NCBI GenBank assembly: GCA_963753115.1 | Contig: CAVWBB010000029.1 | Span: 165,166 to 229,165 of the forward strand | From: Bog-473 sp963753115 | GTDB taxonomy: Bacteria > Actinomycetota > Acidimicrobiia > Acidimicrobiales > RAAP-2 | Direction: 5' to 3' | DNA: 64,000 nt | Part shown: in pieces, positions 57,022-64,000 of the stretch | Layout: the number at the start of each line of letters is the position of its first letter | Numbering within the stretch: position 1 is the stretch's first letter | The notes under the pieces: model-generated | Seen by the model: the letters and a program-made list of their open reading frames with translations, nothing else | The model's database searches: none | Told to the model about the DNA's origin: nothing | Translations under genes and position numbers: made by a program

Positions 57022-58014
57022 CGGGACCGGCGGGGGCGGCGGGACATTCCGCCCGTCCGGCGCCGGACGTACCCGGCTCGCCAGAACCGGAAGGCGTGCC
57101 AGTTCGTGTCCTCCTGGACGAGTTGACCGCCGTTTTGGGCGGCGCCCGTCACGAGGCACGCTTCATCGTCGACGAGGTGCTCGATGCTCCTGGACCGGGT
57201 GTTCGCTCGCGGCGGGGGGTCGTTCCGCCCGGTCCGGCGGCTGCGGCACGGGCCATGGCGGACCGCCGGGTGGCGGGGGAGCCGCTGCAGTACATCTTCG
57301 GCCACTGGCCCTTCCGGGGGCTCGACCTGCACGTGGACGCGCGTGTCCTGATCCCCCGCCCCGAGACGGAGCAAGTGGTCGAGTTCGCCCTCGGTGAGGC
57401 GCGCGCCCTTCTCGCGGGATACGGGCGTGGCCTCGTGGTGGTCGATGCCGGGACCGGGAGCGGTGCGATTGCGTTGGCCCTGGCGACCGAGCTCGGCCCC
57501 AGTTGGGGTGCGCGAGATGTGGGCCACTGACACCAGTGCGGGCGCGCTGGAGGTGGCCGCGGTCAACCTGGCGGCGTGCCGGGCCGTGGCAACGACCGGC
57601 GGGGATCGTGGTCTGCCGCCCGTGGAGGTGGTCGCCGGGAGTTGGCTGACCCCGTTGCCCGACCGTCTGCGCGGCTGCGTCGACCTCGTGGTGTCGAATC
57701 CGCCTTACGTGACCGAGGAGGAGTGGATCGGACTGTCCCGCGAAGTGCATGCCGAGCCCCGGCAGGCACTGGTCGCGGGCCCCGGCCGGGAGGACGAGGC
57801 CGGCCTGGCCGACGTGGAGGCGGTGCTCGACGAGTGCCTTGGCTGGCTCGGCCGGCCCGGGGCGGTCGTGGTCGAGTTGGCGCCGCAGCAGGCAGCGGTG
57901 GCCCACCGCCGAGCCCTGCAACTCGGGTACGACCAGGTGCGGGTCGAGCCGGACCTGGCTGGTCGCCCCCGAGCGCTGGTGGCGCAGCTTTGCAGCACGG
58001 AAGGCTCAGAATAG
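57018..58014 (+). CDS. prmC: Release factor glutamine methyltransferase (internal frameshift)
   Basis: PrmC methylates the GGQ glutamine of release factors. The first part (GTG 57018) contains ADRRVAGEPLQYIFGHWPFRGLDLHVD and VLIPRPETEQVVEFAL, then VVVDAGTGSGAIALALATEL, the SAM motif. The frame then stops at 57530. One base to the right, the protein continues VREMWATDTSAGALEVAAVN and has the catalytic NPPY in VVSNPPYVTEEEW, ending at 58014. Dropping one C at about 57500-57503 (CGGCCCCAG) rejoins them as ELGPVGVREMW. The gene is normally important for growth, so an assembly error is the simplest reading. Confidence 0.88.
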
Positions 58015-58019
58015 AGGGC

Positions 58020-58820
58020 ATGGACGTCGCCGCCGATGCCGAAGACGCCGAGCAGGCCCGACCCCCGCTGGTTGGGGCCGGGGCGACGGCGGTGGTGGAG
58101 GCCTTGCGGGCCGGCGCGATCGTCGCCGTGCCCAACGTGGGCGGCTACTCCCTGGCGGTCCGGGTCGGGTCCCTCGACGGCGAGGCGCGGCTGGTTGAGT
58201 TGGCCGCCGATCCTGACGGGCCGCATTATGCGGTCGGGCAGATTGAGGACGTGCGCGCGCTGACCTCCGGGTGGACCGACGAACTCGGGACGCTGCTGCA
58301 GCGTTGCTGGCCCGGGCCGGTAGAGGTGTTCCTCCCTTGGGCCGGCGCCGACACAGGAGCCGACGCCGACTCAGGAACCGGTGCCGGCATCGGTTCAGAG
58401 GGCGATGACGGCGGCCCCGTCGACCACGCCGTCGACGTGCCGGCCCAGGCGGATGGTTCGCTCGACGTCGCTGCGGCCGCCGCGGCCGCGGCGGAGTTCG
58501 GAGCCTGGGCCGTCGTCGTCGGCATGCCCGACGGGCGGGCGCTCCGGCGCCTCTGCCGCGAGCAGGGTCCGTGGCGGACGGTTCCGCTCCGCTTCAACGA
58601 GGCTGCGGAGGTCGCGCAGGCCTTCCGGGCCGAGGACGTCGCGGTCGTCGTCGATGGTGGACGGCGGGAAGGGCCGCTTCCCACGGTGGTGGACGCGACC
58701 GTCACTCCCATCCGCGTGTTGCGCGAAGGTGCGCTGCCGGCTTCCTTCATAGAGGGGACGATGCTGATGAGCACGCGCCGAAAGCTCTTTTCGCGCACCA
58801 AGCGAGCGCCAGCCGGCTGA
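58020..58820 (+). CDS. YrdC/Sua5-like protein with altered active site
   Basis: This 266-residue protein occupies the place of the threonylcarbamoyl-AMP synthase Sua5/YrdC after prmC and keeps the general shape: EALRAGAIVAVPNVGGYSLAVRVG, RCWPGPVEVFLP and RPxR-like elements. But the family motif PTDTVYGL reads PNVGGYSL, and the following KxR lysine/arginine motif is not visible. A Gly/Asp-rich insert lies at residues about 108-140. A typical substrate-binding C-terminal region is replaced by FIEGTMLMSTRRKLFSRTKR. Start at ATG 58020, 7 bases after CAGAAT. It may be a non-catalytic paralogue; another functional copy would be needed elsewhere. Confidence 0.8.
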   Translation: MDVAADAEDAEQARPPLVGAGATAVVEALRAGAIVAVPNVGGYSLAVRVGSLDGEARLVELAADPDGPHYAVGQIEDVRALTSGWTDELGTLLQRCWPGPVEVFLPWAGADTGADADSGTGAGIGSEGDDGGPVDHAVDVPAQADGSLDVAAAAAAAAEFGAWAVVVGMPDGRALRRLCREQGPWRTVPLRFNEAAEVAQAFRAEDVAVVVDGGRREGPLPTVVDATVTPIRVLREGALPASFIEGTMLMSTRRKLFSRTKRAPAG

Positions 58821-58992
58821 CCGCAGGACGGGCAGACAGGCAGGACGGCTGATCGGACGCTGACCGCAGCGCCGGCGGGTCTTGCTTCTCAACTCTCAAC
58901 GAGAATGTTTACAGTTTTTGAAACAACTCCCCCGAGAGAGACGGGAACGCCCGCTCGCACAGACAGACCCGCTCGAAACAAACGCAAGCCGC

Positions 58993-60054
58993 TCAGCCAC
59001 CAGCGGCGGCGCTCCGCTCGACGGCCGGAAGCGTGCTGACCGAGCGTCGAGCCTCCCAGTGGCTGCGCCGTCCGAGCGCGGCGAAGTACGCCGGTCTGTC
59101 GGTCAGCGCGTAGGTGGCCAGCCAGAGTCGCTTGAGATGGCGTTTGTAGCCGTGCGCCACGTCGTCCTCGTAGGCGGTGCGGCCATGGAGCACGTGGTAG
59201 TTGTTGATGAACTGCATCTCACCGGGCTGCAGGTCCATGTACACATTGAAGTCCGGATCATTGGCCAGCGTGGAGGCGGCAGCGATGGCCTCGCGCGCCG
59301 TTGGGCTCAGCCGTGGGGCGTCGGCGTGGCGCTGCGAGGCAAGGATGTACTGCGGGATGAAGCGCACGAAGAGGCGCCCGCCATGTTCGGTGAACGCCGG
59401 CACCGAGTAGTACGCCTGCGCGCCGTCGGCCTGCTCGCCCCTGGTGTCGTAGGGCAACGGCTCGTAGAGCGCCGCCGCCAGGTCCGGGCGCTCGCGCACG
59501 AGCTGATTGTGGATCGCCACGGCGTTCGCCACACAGGAAAGGCCGCCGCTACGGGCCGTACGCAGACACAGCAGCCCGACGAGGTCGGACCCATCGGTGT
59601 GGTAGTCGAGGGCGATGCCGCCGAGCTCGTTGCCCCGAACCGTCGGATCATCGATCGTCTTGCCCTGGTCGGTGACGTCGCCCAGCACGTGGCCGTACTT
59701 GTTCTGCGCCCAGGGCTCACCGAGGTGGAGTCCGATGCCCCAGTAGAGCAGTGTGAGATCCTCGTCGCCGTAACGCGTGGTGTCGAGCGTGGCGATGCGC
59801 GCGAACCCGCGACCGTTCAACAGCGTGTCGACGACGCCGTCGAGCTTGGCCGCCAAACGGGGGAGAGGGAAGTCCTCGCGCCCGAGCTCCAACGGGTCGG
59901 CGCTCTTCTTCTTCGCCGTCGCCAGCGCTGCATGGAGCTCGGCATGGTCGGCTTCGTCCAGGCGCAGCGTCCAAGCCGACGGGTCGGCGACATCGGCGGC
60001 GCGCCACTCGGCTGCGGGCTCCAGCTCGCGTCGTGTCGGCGTCCTCGTGGTCAT
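58993..60054 (-). CDS. TauD/TfdA-family Fe(II)/2-oxoglutarate dioxygenase
   Basis: This 353-residue non-haem iron dioxygenase carries the first ligands in LDYHTDGSDLVGLL (HxD) and the distal His in NNYHVLHGRTAYEDD, with the 2-oxoglutarate-binding Arg expected in KRLWLATY. GEPWAQNKYGHVLGDV and GLSCVANAVAIHNQLV resemble the clavaminate synthase-like/TauD group. Its ATG overlaps the amidohydrolase stop (ATGA), so both form an operon whose operator is the palindrome at 61857. The substrate is unknown. Confidence 0.88.
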   Translation of the reverse strand: MTTRTPTRRELEPAAEWRAADVADPSAWTLRLDEADHAELHAALATAKKKSADPLELGREDFPLPRLAAKLDGVVDTLLNGRGFARIATLDTTRYGDEDLTLLYWGIGLHLGEPWAQNKYGHVLGDVTDQGKTIDDPTVRGNELGGIALDYHTDGSDLVGLLCLRTARSGGLSCVANAVAIHNQLVRERPDLAAALYEPLPYDTRGEQADGAQAYYSVPAFTEHGGRLFVRFIPQYILASQRHADAPRLSPTAREAIAAASTLANDPDFNVYMDLQPGEMQFINNYHVLHGRTAYEDDVAHGYKRHLKRLWLATYALTDRPAYFAALGRRSHWEARRSVSTLPAVERSAAAGG

Positions 60055-61814
60055 GCTGACTCCCTTCTGGGCGCGGCGCCTGGGCCGTGGGCGCGGCCGC
60101 CGCGCACGAGCCGCCCGGGCAGCGCGCCCGTGGGCGCACCGTCTCGGTAGGTGATCGCTCCGGCGACGATCGTGGCGCGGTAGCCCTGCGCGCCCTGCAG
60201 GAGACGCTTGCCTCCGGCCGGGAGGTCATACGCCATAACCGGCTTTTCGCAGCGGAGGGAGTCGAAATCGATGACGTTGATGTCGGCCCGCTTCCCCGCG
60301 GCCAGGACGCCGCGATCGTCCAGGCCGACGGCACCCGCCGTCGCGCTGGTGAGCTGCTCCACCACGCGGCCGACCTCCATGCGGCCCTGTGGGCGATCCC
60401 GGGCCCAGTGGGAGAGCGCGTAAGTCGGGAAACTGGCGTCGGAGATCAGGCCCACATGGGCCCCGCCGTCACCGAGGCCGAGGATGGTGTCGGGGTGCGC
60501 GAGCATCTCGCCACACGCATCGAGGTTGCCGTCGGCGTAGTTGGAGAACGGGGTGTACAGGAAGGCGCGCCCGTCGTCCTCCGACAACAGGTCGAGCAGG
60601 AGCGCAGCAGGATCGACGCCCTGCGCCGCGGCACGCCGCGCCACGCTGGTATCCGGTGCGGGCTCGTAGTCCGGCACGTCGCCGAGTGGGAACAGACGCC
60701 CGTAATCGACCGGCCGGGGCCGGCGGCCGCGGCCCTCGCGACTGTCATCCGTCGCCATGTCGGCCAGCAGCCGGGCCCGGAACGACGGATCATGCAGGGC
60801 ACGTGCCTGCTCTGCGACAGGCAGCGTCACCATGTCCCCCCACGAAGGGAAGGCCGCCAGCGGATGGTAGGAGGATTGCAGGCCGACCAGCAGCCCGATC
60901 GGCCGCGGAGCGACCTGGGCCCGTATCGGCAGCCCTTCGGCCACCGCCGCCTCGATCCGCCCCAGCAGATCCCGCCACGCCTCGGGCCGGCGGTGGCTCT
61001 GGGCCAGCGAGAGCGAGAGCGGCACGCCGCTGCGCGCCACCACGGAGTGGACCAGCTCGAACTCGCCCTCGGTGTCGGGCCAGAAGTCAGAGATCAGCTC
61101 CACCACGCCCTGGCCGGCATCGGCCACGCCGAGCGCAATGGCTTCGAGCTCGTCGGAGCTGGCACGCAACGACGGCGTCGGGTCACCGGTGGCCGTGCGG
61201 TGGTTCAGCGTCCGTGACGTCGAGAACCCGATGGCCCCGGCCTGCATCGCCTCGGTGGCCAGGCTGCGCATGGCGGCCATGTCGTCCTCCGTTGCCTCCT
61301 CCAACCGGGCCGCCCGCTCGCCCATGACGTAGAGGCGCAGGGCGCCATGGGGGAGCTGCGCGCACAGGTCGATGTCGTGGGGCCGCCGCTCCACGGCGTC
61401 GAGGTACTCCCCGAAGGTCTCCCACGACCAGTCGATCCCCTCGTCGAGGACGGCACCGGGAATGTCCTCGACCCCCTCCATGAGCGAGATGAGCCGAGCG
61501 TGTGCATCCGGCCGTACGGGAGCGAAGCCGACGCCGCAGTTGCCCATGACCGCCGTGGTCACGCCGTGCCAACTCGACGGGGTGAGGCGCTCGTCCCACG
61601 TGGCCTGGCCGTCGTAATGGGTGTGGATGTCCACGAAGCCGGGGGTGACCAGCAGTCCCGCGGCGTCGATCTCCTCCGTGCCCCGGCCTGGGACCGTCCC
61701 GACGGCGGTGATGATCCCGCGGTCCACCGCGACGTCGGCGGTGACGGGTTCGCCGCCCCGCCCGTCGGCGACCAGCCCGCTCCGGACCACGAGGTCGTGT
61801 GCCGTGTCTGCCAT
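60051..61814 (-). CDS. N-acyl-D-amino-acid deacylase family amidohydrolase
   Basis: This 587-residue amidohydrolase (D-aminoacylase group) has the first metal motif PGFVDIHTHYDGQATWD (HxH), then MGNCGVGFAPVR, FSTSRTLNHRTATGD and the Asp of LGLGDGGAHVGLISDASFPTY, all typical. The C-terminal end is the small beta domain around KRADINVIDFDSLR. Start ATG 61814 with GAGAGG upstream. It lies just downstream of a MarR-type palindrome and is coupled to the dioxygenase gene, so together they probably degrade an N-acylated compound (inference). Confidence 0.9.
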   Translation of the reverse strand: MADTAHDLVVRSGLVADGRGGEPVTADVAVDRGIITAVGTVPGRGTEEIDAAGLLVTPGFVDIHTHYDGQATWDERLTPSSWHGVTTAVMGNCGVGFAPVRPDAHARLISLMEGVEDIPGAVLDEGIDWSWETFGEYLDAVERRPHDIDLCAQLPHGALRLYVMGERAARLEEATEDDMAAMRSLATEAMQAGAIGFSTSRTLNHRTATGDPTPSLRASSDELEAIALGVADAGQGVVELISDFWPDTEGEFELVHSVVARSGVPLSLSLAQSHRRPEAWRDLLGRIEAAVAEGLPIRAQVAPRPIGLLVGLQSSYHPLAAFPSWGDMVTLPVAEQARALHDPSFRARLLADMATDDSREGRGRRPRPVDYGRLFPLGDVPDYEPAPDTSVARRAAAQGVDPAALLLDLLSEDDGRAFLYTPFSNYADGNLDACGEMLAHPDTILGLGDGGAHVGLISDASFPTYALSHWARDRPQGRMEVGRVVEQLTSATAGAVGLDDRGVLAAGKRADINVIDFDSLRCEKPVMAYDLPAGGKRLLQGAQGYRATIVAGAITYRDGAPTGALPGRLVRGGRAHGPGAAPRRESA

Positions 61815-61856
61815 TGCCCTGCCTCTCGCTCTCCCCTGGGCCGACCCCAGGAGGAG

Positions 61857-61878
61857 ATAGTTAGATCAATCTAACTAT
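61857..61878. promoter_or_regulatory. Perfect 22-base palindrome, MarR-type operator
   Basis: ATAGTTAGAT-CA-ATCTAACTAT is a perfect inverted repeat with 10-base arms. It lies 43 bases before the amidohydrolase start and between that gene and the MarR gene (both minus strand), and sits in an AT-rich pocket. The half-sites match those at 38792-38808. It is the most likely binding site of the MarR protein encoded at 61939-62394. Confidence 0.85.
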
Positions 61879-61938
61879 ATGACCGTGAGTACCCCGTGAC
61901 AAGGTCCCGGGAGGAACGTACCGATGAGCCCGGGCTCC

Positions 61939-62394
61939 TCATGGGTCGGCACCGAAGACCCTACCGAGGCGCTCCTCGCGGGTCTCGGCGTGGGCGGAGG
62001 CGAGTTCCCGCAGGAAGCTGCGCATTTCGGCGCGGTCCACTCCGGGCACCAGCTCGTCCATACGGTCGGCCAGCTCGTGCTCGAAACGGGCCAGGCGGGC
62101 CCGCCCCGCCGGCGTGAGCTCCACGCGCGTCACCCGCCCGTCGCCCGTCTCGTCCACGACGTCGGCGACCCAGCCCTGCTGGCGCAGGCTGGTGATCATG
62201 GCGGAGACCGTCGGCTTGGTGACCGCATTGGCAGCCGCCAGTTCGCCCGCCCGCCGCGAGCCCCCCAGGAGGTACAAGAGGGTGCGGTACTGGGCCATGC
62301 TCAGGTCGCCTCGGCGGGCCACCTGTTCGAACTCGCGGTAGACGGAGACGACGAAGCGCACGCCGGGCACCCGTTCGTCTGCCCCAGAGGCCAT
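61939..62394 (-). CDS. MarR family transcriptional regulator
   Basis: This 151-residue MarR regulator begins MASGADERVPGVRFVVSV and has the winged helix LSMAQYRTLLYLLGGSRRAGELA, ANAVTKPTVSAMITSLRQQGWVADV, then the wing DETGDGRVTRVELTPAG. ATG 62394 is chosen over 62406 because TATGGT (62402-62407, minus strand) lies 7 bases upstream. It should repress the downstream amidohydrolase-dioxygenase operon through the palindrome at 61857, and perhaps responds to the pathway substrate. Confidence 0.92.
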   Translation of the reverse strand: MASGADERVPGVRFVVSVYREFEQVARRGDLSMAQYRTLLYLLGGSRRAGELAAANAVTKPTVSAMITSLRQQGWVADVVDETGDGRVTRVELTPAGRARLARFEHELADRMDELVPGVDRAEMRSFLRELASAHAETREERLGRVFGADP

Positions 62395-62452
62395 GCGCTG
62401 CACCATAGGTTCGCCGGGGAGCGCGAGAACCCGACCGGCACGGCGGCCGGCG

Positions 62453-64000
62453 CTACCCCTCGAGGACGACGATGCCGTCGGCGGCCAAGGTGCCGGTGCG
62501 CCCGATGCCCTCCTCGGCGCAGAGCAGCGCGAGGGCGTCCGCGTCGACCACGTTGCCCCAGGCCCGGCTGCCACTGGTCGTGCGGCAGGCCAGGATGCCG
62601 CGCTCGGGCGCGCCGTCGCGGTCGAAGGTGACCGTGTAGGTCTCGACGCTGACCGCGCCGGTGGCGTCCGGGTCGACCGCACAGCGCGGCAGAGCGTCGA
62701 CGGCGGGCTGCACGTTGCGCCAGGCAAATCCGCTGCGGCCATCGCGTGCGGAAGGCGGGCGTGATGCGTACACCCCGACGGAGTGTTTGGTGGCGTACCA
62801 CCCCAGCCCGGTCACGAGCGCCGCGCTCCCTGGAGCGTCGCGCAACGCGCCCACGGCGCGGGCGATGCCGTGCGAGGTGTAGTTGTTCCCCGGGCCGCCA
62901 CCGAAGGTCAGTCCGCCGGTCAAGGTCAGCGGGCGGCCCGGATCGTCGATGGCCAGCCCCAGCTCGTTGGCCGCCATCTGCACCACCGCGGGGAAACACG
63001 AGTACAGGTCGACGAAAGCGATCGCATCGATCTCCAGCCCGGCCAGCTGCAGGGCCGCCGCGCCGGCGAGCCGGATGGCGGGGGAACGGTGCAGCTCCGG
63101 GCGCTGGGAGATGAACCAGTGGTCGTTGCCGTCGGCACCCGCCAGGGGGAAGACCCAGCGCTCCTCGGGCACGCCGGCGGCACGGGCGGCCGCCACCGAG
63201 CACACGATGAAGGCTGCACCTTGGTCGACCTGCATGTTGGCGGTGCACAGCTTGGGATAGGGGAGCGACACCATGCGGTTGGCGGGCGTCGGCGTGACGA
63301 TCTCATCAGGGGTGCGCGCGGCGCGGATCCAGGCGTGGGGATTGGCGGCGGCCACCTCGCTGAAACGGGACCAGAGGCCACCGATGCGGGCGCGGTGCTC
63401 CGGCAGCGTCCAGCCGTTGGCGGCGCGAGGGCGTTCTCGAACAAGGGGTAGGCGTGAATCGGCAGGATGACCCCGCGTTGCATCTCGAGCTCGGTCGCGC
63501 CGGCCTTCTCCACGCCGAAGAGGACGCCGGCGGTGTGCCGTCCGGCTGGCTGGCCCACTCCAGCCAGGGTCGGGCAGGGTCGCGACGCGCCAACGTGGGG
63601 GCGTACATCGCCTCGGCACCCGTCACGAGCACCACGTCGCGTTCGCCCCGGCCAATGGCGAGACAGGCGTCATGCATGAGCGCCTCGGGATTGTTGCCCC
63701 CGATGGACGAGACCATGAGCTCGTCCGGCTCGTCGCCGTCGGCGAAGCCGAGGCGCTGGGCCACGGGCAGCGCCGGGTTTACAGTGGACCAGCCCAACGA
63801 GGCCACCACCCGGATGGTGTCGGCGCGCCCGAGGAGCGTGCGCCCGGCCGGGGCGGCCCCACCGGTGGGGGCGCCGTTGCAATCCTCGGCCGCAGCCAGC
63901 AGCGCCGCCGCCATCAGGTCCAGCGGCTCGGGCCGACCGCCGGGTCGAGACCGGCGTCGGGGGGCGGCGCCACCTGCCCCACCCCGACCACGACGGGGGT
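62453..64000 (-). pseudogene. Thiolase-like acetyl-CoA acetyltransferase (SCP2-type), three frameshifts, cut by window edge
   Basis: The product is an SCP2-thiolase-type acetyltransferase. Right edge: TPVVVGVGQVAPPPDAGLDPA, then a shift near 63942 to PLDLMAAALLAAAEDCNG, and SSIGGNNPEALMHDACLAIGRGERDVVLVTGAEAMYAPTLARRD (given here as SSIGGNNPEALMHDACLAIG). A second shift near 63538-63543 leads to TAGVLFGVEKAGATELEMQRG, a third near 63426-63428 to AANGWTLPEHRARIGGLW, and the rest is continuous to 62453 with GGLTFGGGPGNNYTSHGIARAV. Each shift is repaired by one added base. Three in about 520 bases means decay or poor sequence. The true start lies beyond the right edge. Confidence 0.8.

Noticed and set aside
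58896..58935. AT-rich patch with a T5 run as an intrinsic terminator
   Set aside because: No stable GC stem directly before the T run.

Overview
The window is 64 kb of high-GC chromosome from an actinobacterium, most likely class Acidimicrobiia or a close relative (inference). It carries the actinobacterial gene set SCO1664 family/DUF3090/MSMEG_4193-type phosphatase, DUF3151, F420-type proteins, a maleylpyruvate isomerase/DinB-type mycothiol-dependent family protein, and a 42-residue beta-propeller repeat protein of a kind common in Acidimicrobiia. Many start codons lie 6 to 8 bases after a TANNNT hexamer, the leaderless promoter layout typical of actinobacteria. I see no prophage, insertion sequence, CRISPR array or rRNA operon. 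One tRNA gene is present.

Layout. 1-4.4 kb: electron transfer flavoprotein (etfB cut by the left edge, etfA), then a membrane-bound O-acyltransferase coupled to an SGNH esterase. 4.4-9 kb: TauE-type exporter, the SCO1664/DUF3090/phosphatase operon, a divergent uracil-DNA glycosylase and a kinase of the aminoglycoside phosphotransferase fold. 9-17 kb: flavoprotein dehydrogenase, DinB-type protein, DJ-1/GlxA pair, F420-hydrogenase-beta-like iron-sulfur protein with a thioesterase, Fpg/Nei glycosylase, GAP transporter, PNPOx protein, Bcp peroxidase. 17-23 kb: DEAD-box helicase operon (PIG-L deacetylase, glutamine amidotransferase, YjbR protein) converging on aconitase. 23-30 kb: propeller-CHAP cell-wall hydrolase, FmdB zinc ribbon, an uncharacterised protein, argS, SDR and esterase. 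30-42 kb: ArsB-type permease, YgiD dioxygenase, fatty acid desaturase with divergent PaaX-like regulator, a MarR-controlled heterodimeric ABC exporter, thioesterases, and a TetR/hydrolase divergent pair. 42-49.5 kb: flavin reductase, MFS exporter, PhoU, an F420-type LLM oxidoreductase, DUF5996, small hypotheticals and tRNA-Arg(CCG). 49.6-58.8 kb: the conserved lysA-hom-thrC-rho-rpmE-prfA-prmC-yrdC cluster, lacking thrB at the usual place. 59-64 kb: TauD dioxygenase, D-aminoacylase-type amidohydrolase, MarR regulator with a perfect palindromic operator, and a thiolase-like gene running off the right edge.

Six genes are broken by single-base shifts (propeller-CHAP, PaaX, TetR, DUF5996, prmC and three times in the thiolase). 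prmC is normally important for growth, so many of these are probably sequencing or assembly indels rather than real decay. Region 48.47-49.42 kb has no confident gene.

The observations most worth following are the repeated leaderless promoter signature, an MtrA-like GTAAC-N6-GTAAC box in front of the cell-wall hydrolase, the Asn/Gln-rich insert in Rho together with a structured C-rich rho leader, two MarR operators of the same type 23 kb apart, and a degenerate YrdC paralogue. I did not find a convincing wholly new system.
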